A stretch of DNA of 64,000 nucleotides, taken from the NCBI RefSeq assembly GCF_047730075.1, contig NZ_CP159831.1, positions 2,418,001 through 2,482,000 on the forward strand, given 5' to 3'. Under the pieces are notes generated by a model. The model had not been told where the DNA came from. It did no database searches and worked only from the letters and a program-made list of their open reading frames with translations. Both the position numbers and the translations under genes were made by a program. The DNA is from Njordibacter sp905182035 (GTDB lineage: Bacteria; Pseudomonadota; Gammaproteobacteria; Pseudomonadales; Balneatricaceae). Positions 36,686-43,799 of this stretch are shown here, piece after piece; within the stretch, counting starts at the first letter, position 1; every line of letters begins with the position of its first letter.

Positions 36686-37296
36686 ACAAAGTCCTGCTTG
36701 GCGGTAAAGTCTACGCTGAGTTGATAGTCGGGCTGGCCGCGAGCATCATCAAAACACGCCACATGTAAGTGAGCTACGCCGCCATAGGGAAGATTTAAAT
36801 TAAACAACCCTTTAGGACCCATGTGTAAAACAGAACCTAAGATAGCTCTAATAACCCCGCCATGAGTGACAAGCAGCATGTGTTCACATTTTTGCGTAAT
36901 AGCGCATGCAACGTGCTCATGAAGTGCCTCCATAGACCTTGATTGTAATTGCGAAACTGATTCGCCATTAGGTGGCGAGCTTTCCATCGGGTTGTTCCAA
37001 AATGCACTTACAGCTTCAGGCTGTTTGTGCCATATTTCAGCACGGGATTTTCCGTCCCAGTCTCCAAAGGATATTTCTTGAAAGCGCTCATCTAGTTGCT
37101 CCTTAGGCGCAATTAATTCTGCAAATTGTGCGCATCGTTGTAACTGAGAACTTACTAGGTAATCTATCGGTAAAGAAAAACCAGCATAAGCCTGCTGCAT
37201 TTGGGCTAATCCGTGAGCAGTTAAAGCTACATCCGTGTGGCCACGATAAATACCGTCTGCCTCAGTTTTACCGTGGCGCAACAAGCTAATTCTCAT
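36682..37296 (-). CDS. cobC: Alpha-ribazole phosphatase (histidine phosphatase family)
   Basis: CobC removes phosphate from alpha-ribazole 5'-phosphate or adenosylcobalamin 5'-phosphate. The catalytic LLRHGKT has the phospho-accepting histidine and the second histidine lies in LLVTHGGVIRA. Length is 204 residues. A general phosphoglycerate-mutase-like phosphatase would look similar; location between cobT and cobS decides the assignment. Confidence 0.92.
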   Translation of the reverse strand: MRISLLRHGKTEADGIYRGHTDVALTAHGLAQMQQAYAGFSLPIDYLVSSQLQRCAQFAELIAPKEQLDERFQEISFGDWDGKSRAEIWHKQPEAVSAFWNNPMESSPPNGESVSQLQSRSMEALHEHVACAITQKCEHMLLVTHGGVIRAILGSVLHMGPKGLFNLNLPYGGVAHLHVACFDDARGQPDYQLSVDFTAKQDFV

Positions 37297-37312
37297 GGCA
37301 GATCAGCAGCCG

Positions 37313-38368
37313 TTAGGCCGACTTTTCAGAAACAGCAGCTTCTGCAAAGGTGGCCATTTCGTTATGGGTGACACAAGCACTCTTAAGTATAGACAAAGCA
37401 ACACCAGCGCCACTACCTTCACCTAGCCGCATACCTAAATCAAGAATAGTGTCTGCACCCAATGAGGCCATCATAGTTTGGTGACCTGGTTCCGCAGATG
37501 CGTGTGCAAAGAACATCCAATCAGCTATTTGTGGTTGAATTTTGGCGGCTAAGATAGCAGCCGACGTGGTAATAAACCCATCCACCAAAATGGCCATACC
37601 CACTTGTGCTGCACGAAGGTAAGCCGCCGTTAAAGCTGCAATTTCTAAACCACCAACATGGCGCAGCGCTTCCAGTGGACTGGTCATGGCAGCAGCATGT
37701 TTTGCCAATGCCAACTCTATCACCTGGCTTTTATGGGAAACACCTTGCGCATCTAAACCAGTGCCAGGGCCTACCAAACTGGCGACACTTTGGCTTGTGG
37801 CCCATGCAGTCAATGCGGTGGCTGCTGAGGTATTGGCTATACCCATGTCACCACCGATAAAGAGTGTGGCCTTATTGGCCACTGCACGATCTACTGCGGC
37901 CTTACCTGCAGCCATGGCTTGGGAAAGCTGCGCTAGCGTCATCGCCGCTTGTTGAGCAAAATTAGAAGTGCCTGGCATAACGGTATTATCTACAATATTT
38001 TCCATCACTGACAAATCCACTATAGTGCCTAAATTTACCACCTCAAACTTGGCGTTATTTTGTCGTGCTAGGGCACATATAGCGGCTCTACCACGGGAGA
38101 AATTCTTTACCATCTCTCCAGTCACCACTTGAGGAAAAGCAGATACGCCTTCTGCAGCAACACCATGATCAGCCGCAAAAACTACTACTTGAGCATTATC
38201 TACACTAGGTTTATCTACACCCTGCATAGCGCACAAACGCACCGCCATGGTTTCTAAACTACCTAAAGATCCTGGCGGTTTGGTCAGTTGTCCTTGGCGC
38301 TCTATGCCGTGCTCTTTGGCGTTATTGTCAAGTGCTGCTAACGGCTGATTAATCCATTCAAGAGTCAT
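37313..38368 (-). CDS. cobT: Nicotinate-nucleotide-dimethylbenzimidazole phosphoribosyltransferase
   Basis: CobT makes alpha-ribazole 5'-phosphate from the lower-ligand base and nicotinate mononucleotide. Family blocks are the N-terminal LTKPPGSLGSLE, FAADHGVAAEGVSAFP and the C-terminal LDLGMRLGEGSGAGVA with the catalytic glutamate. Length is 351 residues. It lies 18 bases after cobU and 16 before cobC in the same operon. Confidence 0.96.
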   Translation of the reverse strand: MTLEWINQPLAALDNNAKEHGIERQGQLTKPPGSLGSLETMAVRLCAMQGVDKPSVDNAQVVVFAADHGVAAEGVSAFPQVVTGEMVKNFSRGRAAICALARQNNAKFEVVNLGTIVDLSVMENIVDNTVMPGTSNFAQQAAMTLAQLSQAMAAGKAAVDRAVANKATLFIGGDMGIANTSAATALTAWATSQSVASLVGPGTGLDAQGVSHKSQVIELALAKHAAAMTSPLEALRHVGGLEIAALTAAYLRAAQVGMAILVDGFITTSAAILAAKIQPQIADWMFFAHASAEPGHQTMMASLGADTILDLGMRLGEGSGAGVALSILKSACVTHNEMATFAEAAVSEKSA

Positions 38369-38386
38369 AATAATTATTACTTCTGG

Positions 38387-38938
38387 TTAATGTGTAGGTT
38401 TATTTTTTAAATTTAATGGTAATCCAGCTACAGCCAAAGTCACCTCATCACATATCTGCGCTAGGCGCTGATTCATCAGCCCCGAATAGTCCTGAAATTG
38501 ACGGCTTAACTCACCCATAGGCACAATGCCCGAACCCACTTCGTTGCTTACTAAGATCAGGTGGTGACGCGTGTTGCTCACCTGCATTATTAACTGATCC
38601 AATGTGGCATCAAGGTCCCTAGAAGGCCCGCATAGATGGTTACTAAGCCATAGTGTTAGGCAATCTACCAGCACGCAACAAGGAGTTTGATCTAACTCAA
38701 ACAGGGTCTTACTGAGCGCTAAGGGCTCTTCAACTAAGCGCCAATGACTTGGCCTGCGTTGTTTATGCATAGACACTCTGTGGATCATGCTGCCTTGTTC
38801 ATCACTATGATTCACTTCCGCCGTAGCCACGTAGACCACCTCTAAGCCACTATCCATCGCCGCTTGCTCAGCTAGGCCACTTTTGCCTGATCGAGCACCA
38901 CCTAAAAACAGCTGTCGTAATGCTACGGGAGACGTCAT
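38387..38938 (-). CDS. cobU: Adenosylcobinamide kinase/guanylyltransferase
   Basis: CobU phosphorylates adenosylcobinamide and transfers GMP to it. The P-loop is GGARSGKSGLAE; the later VDCLTLWLSNHL and LVSNEVGSGIVP are family signatures. Length is 183 residues. First gene of the cobU-cobT-cobC-cobS operon, divergent from cobO across 164 bases in which I do not see a cobalamin riboswitch. Confidence 0.96.
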   Translation of the reverse strand: MTSPVALRQLFLGGARSGKSGLAEQAAMDSGLEVVYVATAEVNHSDEQGSMIHRVSMHKQRRPSHWRLVEEPLALSKTLFELDQTPCCVLVDCLTLWLSNHLCGPSRDLDATLDQLIMQVSNTRHHLILVSNEVGSGIVPMGELSRQFQDYSGLMNQRLAQICDEVTLAVAGLPLNLKNKPTH

Positions 38939-39102
38939 GGCAGGTATCCGTGAAGTTTATGTCATTGATATGTGCCACAGTTTATAGTGATCCTTTGCCC
39001 TTTAATACTTAAAAGCGACTCTCTTAAATCAATCTTAGAATATACGCCTTGTCGACTAGTGCACCTATGGGTACACTGCGGCATATATTGAGGATAGTAA
39101 CC

Positions 39103-39708
39103 ATGAAAAAACCTGTTAGTAATGAAAAACACCAACAACGTATGAGCAAAGTTAAGCAGCAAATCGACAAGAAAATTGCTCAAGCCGATAAAGAACAAGG
39201 CGTATCTGTATTACTCACCGGTAACGGCAAGGGCAAAAGCAGTTCCGCCTTTGGCATGCTGGCACGTAGCTTAGGATATGGCCATAATTGCGCAGTGGTG
39301 CAGTTTATAAAGGGCGATTGGGAATGCGGCGAAGAGTTGTTCTTTAGTCAACTAACCAACGTATCATACCATGCTATGGGTGCTGGATTTACGTGGGAAA
39401 CTCAAAACCAAGATGCAGATAAAGCCGCTGCAGAGAAGGCGTGGACACTAGCCGCATCCTTACTAGCAGACCCTAACATCCATTTTTTAATTTTAGATGA
39501 GCTCACCTATATGTTTAACCACGGCTGGCTAGACCTAGAAAAGGTGACACAAGCGATACTTGAACGCCCAGTAAGTATGAACCTTGTCGTCACTGGCCGA
39601 GGTGCGCCAGATGGGCTTATGGCAGTATGTGACACTGTGAGCGAAGTAAAAGATGTTAAACATGCCTTTAGAAATGGCATTAAAGCCCAACGCGGCATAG
39701 AATTTTAG
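39103..39708 (+). CDS. cobO: Cob(I)alamin/corrinoid adenosyltransferase (CobA/CobO/BtuR type)
   Basis: This enzyme attaches the adenosyl group to the cobalt of corrinoids. The P-loop-like LTGNGKGKSSSAFG, the segment GDWECGEELF and LILDELTYMFNHGWL are diagnostic of the CobA/CobO/BtuR family. I use ATG 39103 (201 residues) with AGGA eight bases upstream; the frame opens further to 39049 but with unrelated residues. It is divergent from the cobU operon and completes corrinoid salvage here. Confidence 0.95.
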   Translation: MKKPVSNEKHQQRMSKVKQQIDKKIAQADKEQGVSVLLTGNGKGKSSSAFGMLARSLGYGHNCAVVQFIKGDWECGEELFFSQLTNVSYHAMGAGFTWETQNQDADKAAAEKAWTLAASLLADPNIHFLILDELTYMFNHGWLDLEKVTQAILERPVSMNLVVTGRGAPDGLMAVCDTVSEVKDVKHAFRNGIKAQRGIEF

Positions 39709-39814
39709 ACTAAACTTTAAACAGCCCATAGGGTATTGGAACTTTTCCATTAACATTCAACTCGAGCCGTTCTTTGGCATCCATACTACCGTGGCATAAT
39801 GTACTTCTGTACAT

Positions 39815-39844
39815 AAAAAAATGGCCTGAGTTACCCCAGGCCAT
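39815..39844 (-). terminator. Orphan Rho-independent terminator on the minus strand
   Basis: An eight-pair stem ATGGCCTG/CAGGCCAT (39821-39828 with 39837-39844) is followed on the minus strand by seven T. No minus-strand protein gene lies immediately to its right, so it may end an antisense or small RNA. Confidence 0.6.
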
Positions 39845-39940
39845 AAAATCGCCACTAATGCTGTGGAAAGCCACACCACTTTACCTACAGCTATTCAACC
39901 TGCCAAGTAAATGGCTTAGAATTCAGAATAGTTCCTAGGT
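39815..39940 (-). ncRNA. Possible small RNA ending at the orphan terminator
   Basis: The minus strand holds a TGTGG-CTTT-CCACA hairpin (39862-39875) followed by the orphan terminator hairpin and T run, the layout of a short Hfq-type small RNA. The 5' end is a guess, as no clear promoter was found. Confidence 0.22.
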
Positions 39941-39960
39941 TATTTTAGAATACCTAGGTT
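39925..39960. repeat. Imperfect direct repeat upstream of fldA
   Basis: AGAATAGTTCCTAGGTT (39925-39941) and AGAATACCTAGGTT (39947-39960) share AGAATA and CCTAGGTT; the CCTAGGTT cores start 19 bases apart, about two helical turns. The repeat lies 55-90 bases before the fldA start and may bind a regulator. Confidence 0.5.
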
Positions 39961-40014
39961 GATATCTGCATTTACACCTATACTTATCCTTAAAGCTATT
40001 TTGAGATTTATACC

Positions 40015-40530
40015 ATGGCGATTGCACTATTTTTTGGTTCTACCACAGGCAATACGGAAGACATTGCCGACCAAATTCGTGACATCTTGGGTTCTGATAA
40101 AGTTGACATCTACAACGTAGCTGATGATTCTGTAAGTCTAATGATAGGGTACGAGACCGTCATTTGCGGCATCCCCACCTGGGACTACGGTGAACTCCAA
40201 GCTGATTGGGAAGATATCTGGGAAGAGATAGACGCATTAGACCTAACAGGCATACAAATGGCTTTCTTTGGATGTGGCGACCAAGTTGGTTACCCCGAAT
40301 GGTACCAAGACGCTATGGGGCTATTACATGACAAATGCCTTGGCCTTGGTGCCACTGCAATTGGTTACTGGCCAACCACTGGTTACGAGTACGAAGTGTC
40401 CAAAGCGGCCACTGCTGATAGCAGCCACTTTATAGGCTTGGCTGTAGATGAAGACGGTCAACACGAACTCACAGACCAGCGTGTTAATGCGTGGTGCCAG
40501 CAACTATTGGAAGAAATAAATGAGGGCTAG
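40015..40530 (+). CDS. fldA: Long-chain flavodoxin
   Basis: A 171-residue FMN electron carrier. The FMN phosphate loop is GSTTGNTE near the N-terminus; the isoalloxazine-binding loops are PTWDYGELQADW and FGCGDQVGYPEWYQDA. The insertion that defines long-chain flavodoxins (about residues 118-140) is present. It is followed two bases later by a CoA-transferase gene, suggesting co-transcription. Confidence 0.96.
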   Translation: MAIALFFGSTTGNTEDIADQIRDILGSDKVDIYNVADDSVSLMIGYETVICGIPTWDYGELQADWEDIWEEIDALDLTGIQMAFFGCGDQVGYPEWYQDAMGLLHDKCLGLGATAIGYWPTTGYEYEVSKAATADSSHFIGLAVDEDGQHELTDQRVNAWCQQLLEEINEG

Positions 40531-40532
40531 TT

Positions 40533-41738
40533 ATGGATTCTAATGGGCCCTTATCAGGCTATCGGGTCATTGAACTAGGGCAGTTACTTGCTGGCCCTTT
40601 TGCAGGCTGCATGCTGGGTTATTTTGGCGCTGAAGTCATTAAAATTGAGTCTCCAAATGGAGGTGACCCCATTCGCAATTGGCGTCAAATGAAAGATGGC
40701 ACCTCGTTATGGTGGTATTCATTAGCTAGAAATAAGAAATCAGTCACTATAGACCTGAAAACCAAAGCCGGCATTGCCTTAGTGAAACAACTGATTAATT
40801 CTGCCGATATTGTGATAGAAAACTTTCGCCCAGGGGTGGTAGAAAATTGGGGTATTGGACCCGATGAATTCAAACAATCAAACTCAAAACTCGTTTATGC
40901 TCGTATCTCTGGTTATGGCCAAACAGGCCCCTATGCCAGCAAACCAGGTTTTGCCTCTGTGTGTGAAGGCATTAGTGGTTTTCGTTACGTAAACGGTCAC
41001 CCAGAACAAGCACCCGTAAGGCCAAATCTAAGCATTGGTGACACCATTTCTGGCATTCATGCCGCACTAGGGATCTGTTTAGCGCTGCTTGAACAAAAAA
41101 ACAGCGGTACAGGCCAAGTAGTGGATGTGGCTTTGTACGAATCTATGTTTAATTTAATGGAGGCGGTGGTTCCCGAATACGATAGTGCCAATGTTATTCG
41201 ACAACCTTCTGGCAGCACAGTCACTGGTATTGTCCCCACCAACACTTACCGCTGTTTAGACGGCAAGTACGTGGTAATTGGGGGTAATGGTGATTCAATT
41301 TTTCAGCGGTTAATGACCGCTGCAGGGTGCCCAGAAATGGCACAGGACCCCGGTCTGTCTTCCAATGCAGGACGGGTAAAACATGAGGCTAAAATAGACC
41401 AAGCCCTGTCTGTTTGGTGTGCAGAAAATGATTCCACCAGCATCCTTCAAATCCTAGATATAAATAGAGTGCCAGGTGGGCCAATTTATAACGTAGAAGA
41501 CATGGTAAATGACGAGCACTTTAATGCCCGAGGTTTATTCGAAAGTGTCGAGATAAACGGAGAAGCACTAAAGATCCCAGCCATTTTGCCAAAACTCGAC
41601 AAAACCCCTGGTTCCACACGCTGGCCTGGGCCAGAATTGGGCAGCCACAACCACCAAGTTTTGAGTGAGTTGTTGGGATTATCCGCTGCAGATTTAACGC
41701 AACTTGCCCAGGATGGCGTTATAAAAAAACCAAATTAA
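40533..41738 (+). CDS. CaiB/BaiF family (class III) CoA-transferase
   Basis: Class III CoA-transferases move CoA between organic acids through an aspartyl-CoA intermediate. Asp170 in LSIGDTISGIHAALG is at the position of the catalytic aspartate of formyl-CoA transferase. The N-terminal VIELGQLLAGPFAG, the FGAEVIKIE and VENFRPGV segments are typical. Length is 401 residues. The acid substrate cannot be told; alternatives are formyl-, succinyl- or methylmalyl-type transferases. It begins two bases after fldA, and its 3' end overlaps the convergent MFS gene by 45 bases. Confidence 0.9.
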   Translation: MDSNGPLSGYRVIELGQLLAGPFAGCMLGYFGAEVIKIESPNGGDPIRNWRQMKDGTSLWWYSLARNKKSVTIDLKTKAGIALVKQLINSADIVIENFRPGVVENWGIGPDEFKQSNSKLVYARISGYGQTGPYASKPGFASVCEGISGFRYVNGHPEQAPVRPNLSIGDTISGIHAALGICLALLEQKNSGTGQVVDVALYESMFNLMEAVVPEYDSANVIRQPSGSTVTGIVPTNTYRCLDGKYVVIGGNGDSIFQRLMTAAGCPEMAQDPGLSSNAGRVKHEAKIDQALSVWCAENDSTSILQILDINRVPGGPIYNVEDMVNDEHFNARGLFESVEINGEALKIPAILPKLDKTPGSTRWPGPELGSHNHQVLSELLGLSAADLTQLAQDGVIKKPN

Positions 41739-42902
41739 CGCTATTAGCTGAAGACCTAACGCCCATATCCACGCTGTGGCGTATGCCGTTTGTGGGTAGA
41801 CACCCACAGCATCTGCAGGCCATAGGTTAATCACTATACCTAGGCCCCACTGACAGCCAAAAGCGACTATAAATACACACAAATTTAAGCTGGTATTAAT
41901 ACGCCCTACTAAACTTTTAGGCACCGATTGAGATAAATAAGCGTACATAAGCACCCCTGAAGTACCAAAAAACCCACTCAACCCCCACCATAAATGATGC
42001 CATTCACTCCATTCATGGATAATCACCCACTGGCTGACCATATACACCAGCATGCCTGAAACACTGACCACATAGCCGCTAATACCCAAGCGGTGTAAAC
42101 TTGCTGCAAGCCAACCCAGTACAACAAAACCGGCCGTCATAGCAACAGCCATGGTGAGAATTATTTGCGCTGCCTCAGTATTAGATAACGCCAAATAATC
42201 TCGCAACCAATAACCGGACCACAAACCAACAAAAGCGCCAAAAACGCCTTGAGTGGCTACAGATAGAGGGGCCATCTGGTAGAAGCTGGGGCTTTTAATC
42301 ACCTGCCATAGCTCTACTAGCTGCTGCTTTAAATTCTGTCCCTTTGAGCTGATTTCGTACTTTGGCACTAGGCTATAAACTAACACACTAGCTAAAATAG
42401 AAGCCACAGCCATACCTTGGAATAGCAGCCTCCAATCACCCCAAGTTAAAAACCACTGCACAGGGGTTGATGCTGAGATCACACCTAAGCCACCAGCCAT
42501 CAACTGCAGACCGTTCACTAAGGGTAATTTTTCTGAGGGCAAAAGGTTGGCGTAGGCAGTAAATGCCGCCATTAAGCAAGCCGATACACCAATACCAATA
42601 AGCCCGCGTCCTATTAACAATTCCACGGCAGAATCTGCAGAGGCAAATACTAGCGAGCCCAATGCCGCAACTAACAATAAAGCTGCGCTAACCTTGCGAC
42701 TCTCATAACGGTCTAGCAATAACCCTAAGGGCAACTGGCATAATGCGAAGGTTAATAAATAGGCGCTACTCACCAGGCCCATTTGGTTAGCGTTTAAACC
42801 AAATTCTTGCACCAAATCGGGTGCGATAGCCACGTTAACAACACGATATAGAAACGATAAAAAATAACCAAAAGCAAAAGGCACAAACAATTTGAACAAC
42901 AT
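41694..42902 (-). CDS. Major facilitator superfamily transporter
   Basis: A 402-residue inner-membrane transporter with about twelve hydrophobic helices. The first half shows LFVPFAFGYFLSFLYRVVN and the loop 2-3 motif LLLDRYESRKV, characteristic of MFS. I use ATG 42902 with AGAGG seven bases upstream; the frame continues to 42929. An MFS gene next to ssb and uvrA is also found in Pseudomonas. The substrate is unknown. It overlaps the end of the CoA-transferase gene by 45 bases tail to tail. Confidence 0.88.
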   Translation of the reverse strand: MLFKLFVPFAFGYFLSFLYRVVNVAIAPDLVQEFGLNANQMGLVSSAYLLTFALCQLPLGLLLDRYESRKVSAALLLVAALGSLVFASADSAVELLIGRGLIGIGVSACLMAAFTAYANLLPSEKLPLVNGLQLMAGGLGVISASTPVQWFLTWGDWRLLFQGMAVASILASVLVYSLVPKYEISSKGQNLKQQLVELWQVIKSPSFYQMAPLSVATQGVFGAFVGLWSGYWLRDYLALSNTEAAQIILTMAVAMTAGFVVLGWLAASLHRLGISGYVVSVSGMLVYMVSQWVIIHEWSEWHHLWWGLSGFFGTSGVLMYAYLSQSVPKSLVGRINTSLNLCVFIVAFGCQWGLGIVINLWPADAVGVYPQTAYATAWIWALGLQLIALIWFFYNAILGKLR

Positions 42903-42961
42903 AGACTTACCTCTAGTAGAGACGTTCACACACTGCGTACATTAAGATGTCTAATAAAAAC

Positions 42962-42988
42962 AAAAAAAGCCCCTAGGATCAGAGGCTT
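42962..42988 (-). terminator. Rho-independent terminator of ssb
   Basis: A stem AAGCCCCT/AGAGGCTT with one mismatch (42967-42974 with 42981-42988) is followed on the minus strand by seven T, 38 bases after the ssb stop. Confidence 0.8.
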
Positions 42989-43025
42989 GTAATGTAACAC
43001 TTAATTGAAATTCATCAAGCTTCTA

Positions 43026-43580
43026 TTAAAACGGAATATCATCATCAAAACCATCATCAAACCCACCTGCTTGCTGCTGTTGCTGGGCTTGTGGTTGCTG
43101 CTGCGCTGGAGGTTGCTGCTGGTAAGGCTGCTGCTGCTGTTGTGGACGACCCTGTGGCGCTTGCTGGTTGTGATTTTGCTGCTGACCTTGGCCACCTTGA
43201 TTAGGCGCAAAACCACCCGCGTTAGCGCCATCTTGCGCACCACCTTGGCGGCTATCTAACATTTGCATTTCAGAGGCCACTATTTCAGTGCTGTAGCGCT
43301 TTACGCCATCCTGCTCCCACTGACGTGTGCGCAAAGAGCCTTCAACATAAATCTTTGAACCTTTACGTACGTATTCGCTAGCAATTTCTGCCAAACGGTT
43401 AAAAAATACCACTCGGTGCCATTCTGTGCGCTCTTGGGGTTGGCCTGTTTGCTTGTCTTTCCAAGATTCTGATGTCGCTATGCTCAGGTTTGTTACCGCA
43501 CCGCCGCTAGGCATGTATTTTGTTTCTGGGTCACCGCCCACGTTACCTACTAATATAACTTTATTGACGCCTCGTGCCAT
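43026..43580 (-). CDS. ssb: Single-stranded DNA-binding protein
   Basis: SSB coats single-stranded DNA during replication and repair. The N-terminal OB fold (about 1-110) starts ARGVNKVILVGNVGGDPE and includes TEWHRVVFFNRLAE. A glutamine-, proline- and glycine-rich linker (about 125-170) leads to the acidic tip DDDIPF that binds partner proteins. Length of 184 residues is normal. It is divergent from uvrA across 219 bases. Confidence 0.97.
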   Translation of the reverse strand: MARGVNKVILVGNVGGDPETKYMPSGGAVTNLSIATSESWKDKQTGQPQERTEWHRVVFFNRLAEIASEYVRKGSKIYVEGSLRTRQWEQDGVKRYSTEIVASEMQMLDSRQGGAQDGANAGGFAPNQGGQGQQQNHNQQAPQGRPQQQQQPYQQQPPAQQQPQAQQQQQAGGFDDGFDDDIPF

Positions 43581-43799
43581 GATTTTCTCCTGATGTATGA
43601 GTAATGAGTTGCTGTATGTGTTAGCACACTAAAAGTGTCCAATTATCGTAAATTGGGTGAAAATTATAGGCCTTATGTTGCCATTATTCAAAGCCTAAAC
43701 CTCTTATTTTACTGCGCTCTGTCGAGACCGTCTTTAAATGCTGTTATAGGGCTGAGGTTATGCCTATAATGGCTGGTTTGCCCCTTAGCGGATTGATCC

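Larger units (their letters stand above)
39709..40014. other. Intergenic region between cobO and fldA
   Basis: This 306-base stretch has no credible protein gene. From left to right it holds a six-pair hairpin ATGTAC/GTACAT (39799-39814), a minus-strand terminator-like hairpin with T run (39815-39844), a five-pair hairpin (39862-39875) and an imperfect direct repeat (39925-39960). On the minus strand the last part could be a small RNA. Confidence 0.6.

Noticed and set aside
38939..39102. Possible cobalamin riboswitch between cobU and cobO
   Set aside because: The B12-box and the conserved core elements could not be found by eye; only a weak stem near 39058-39077 is present.
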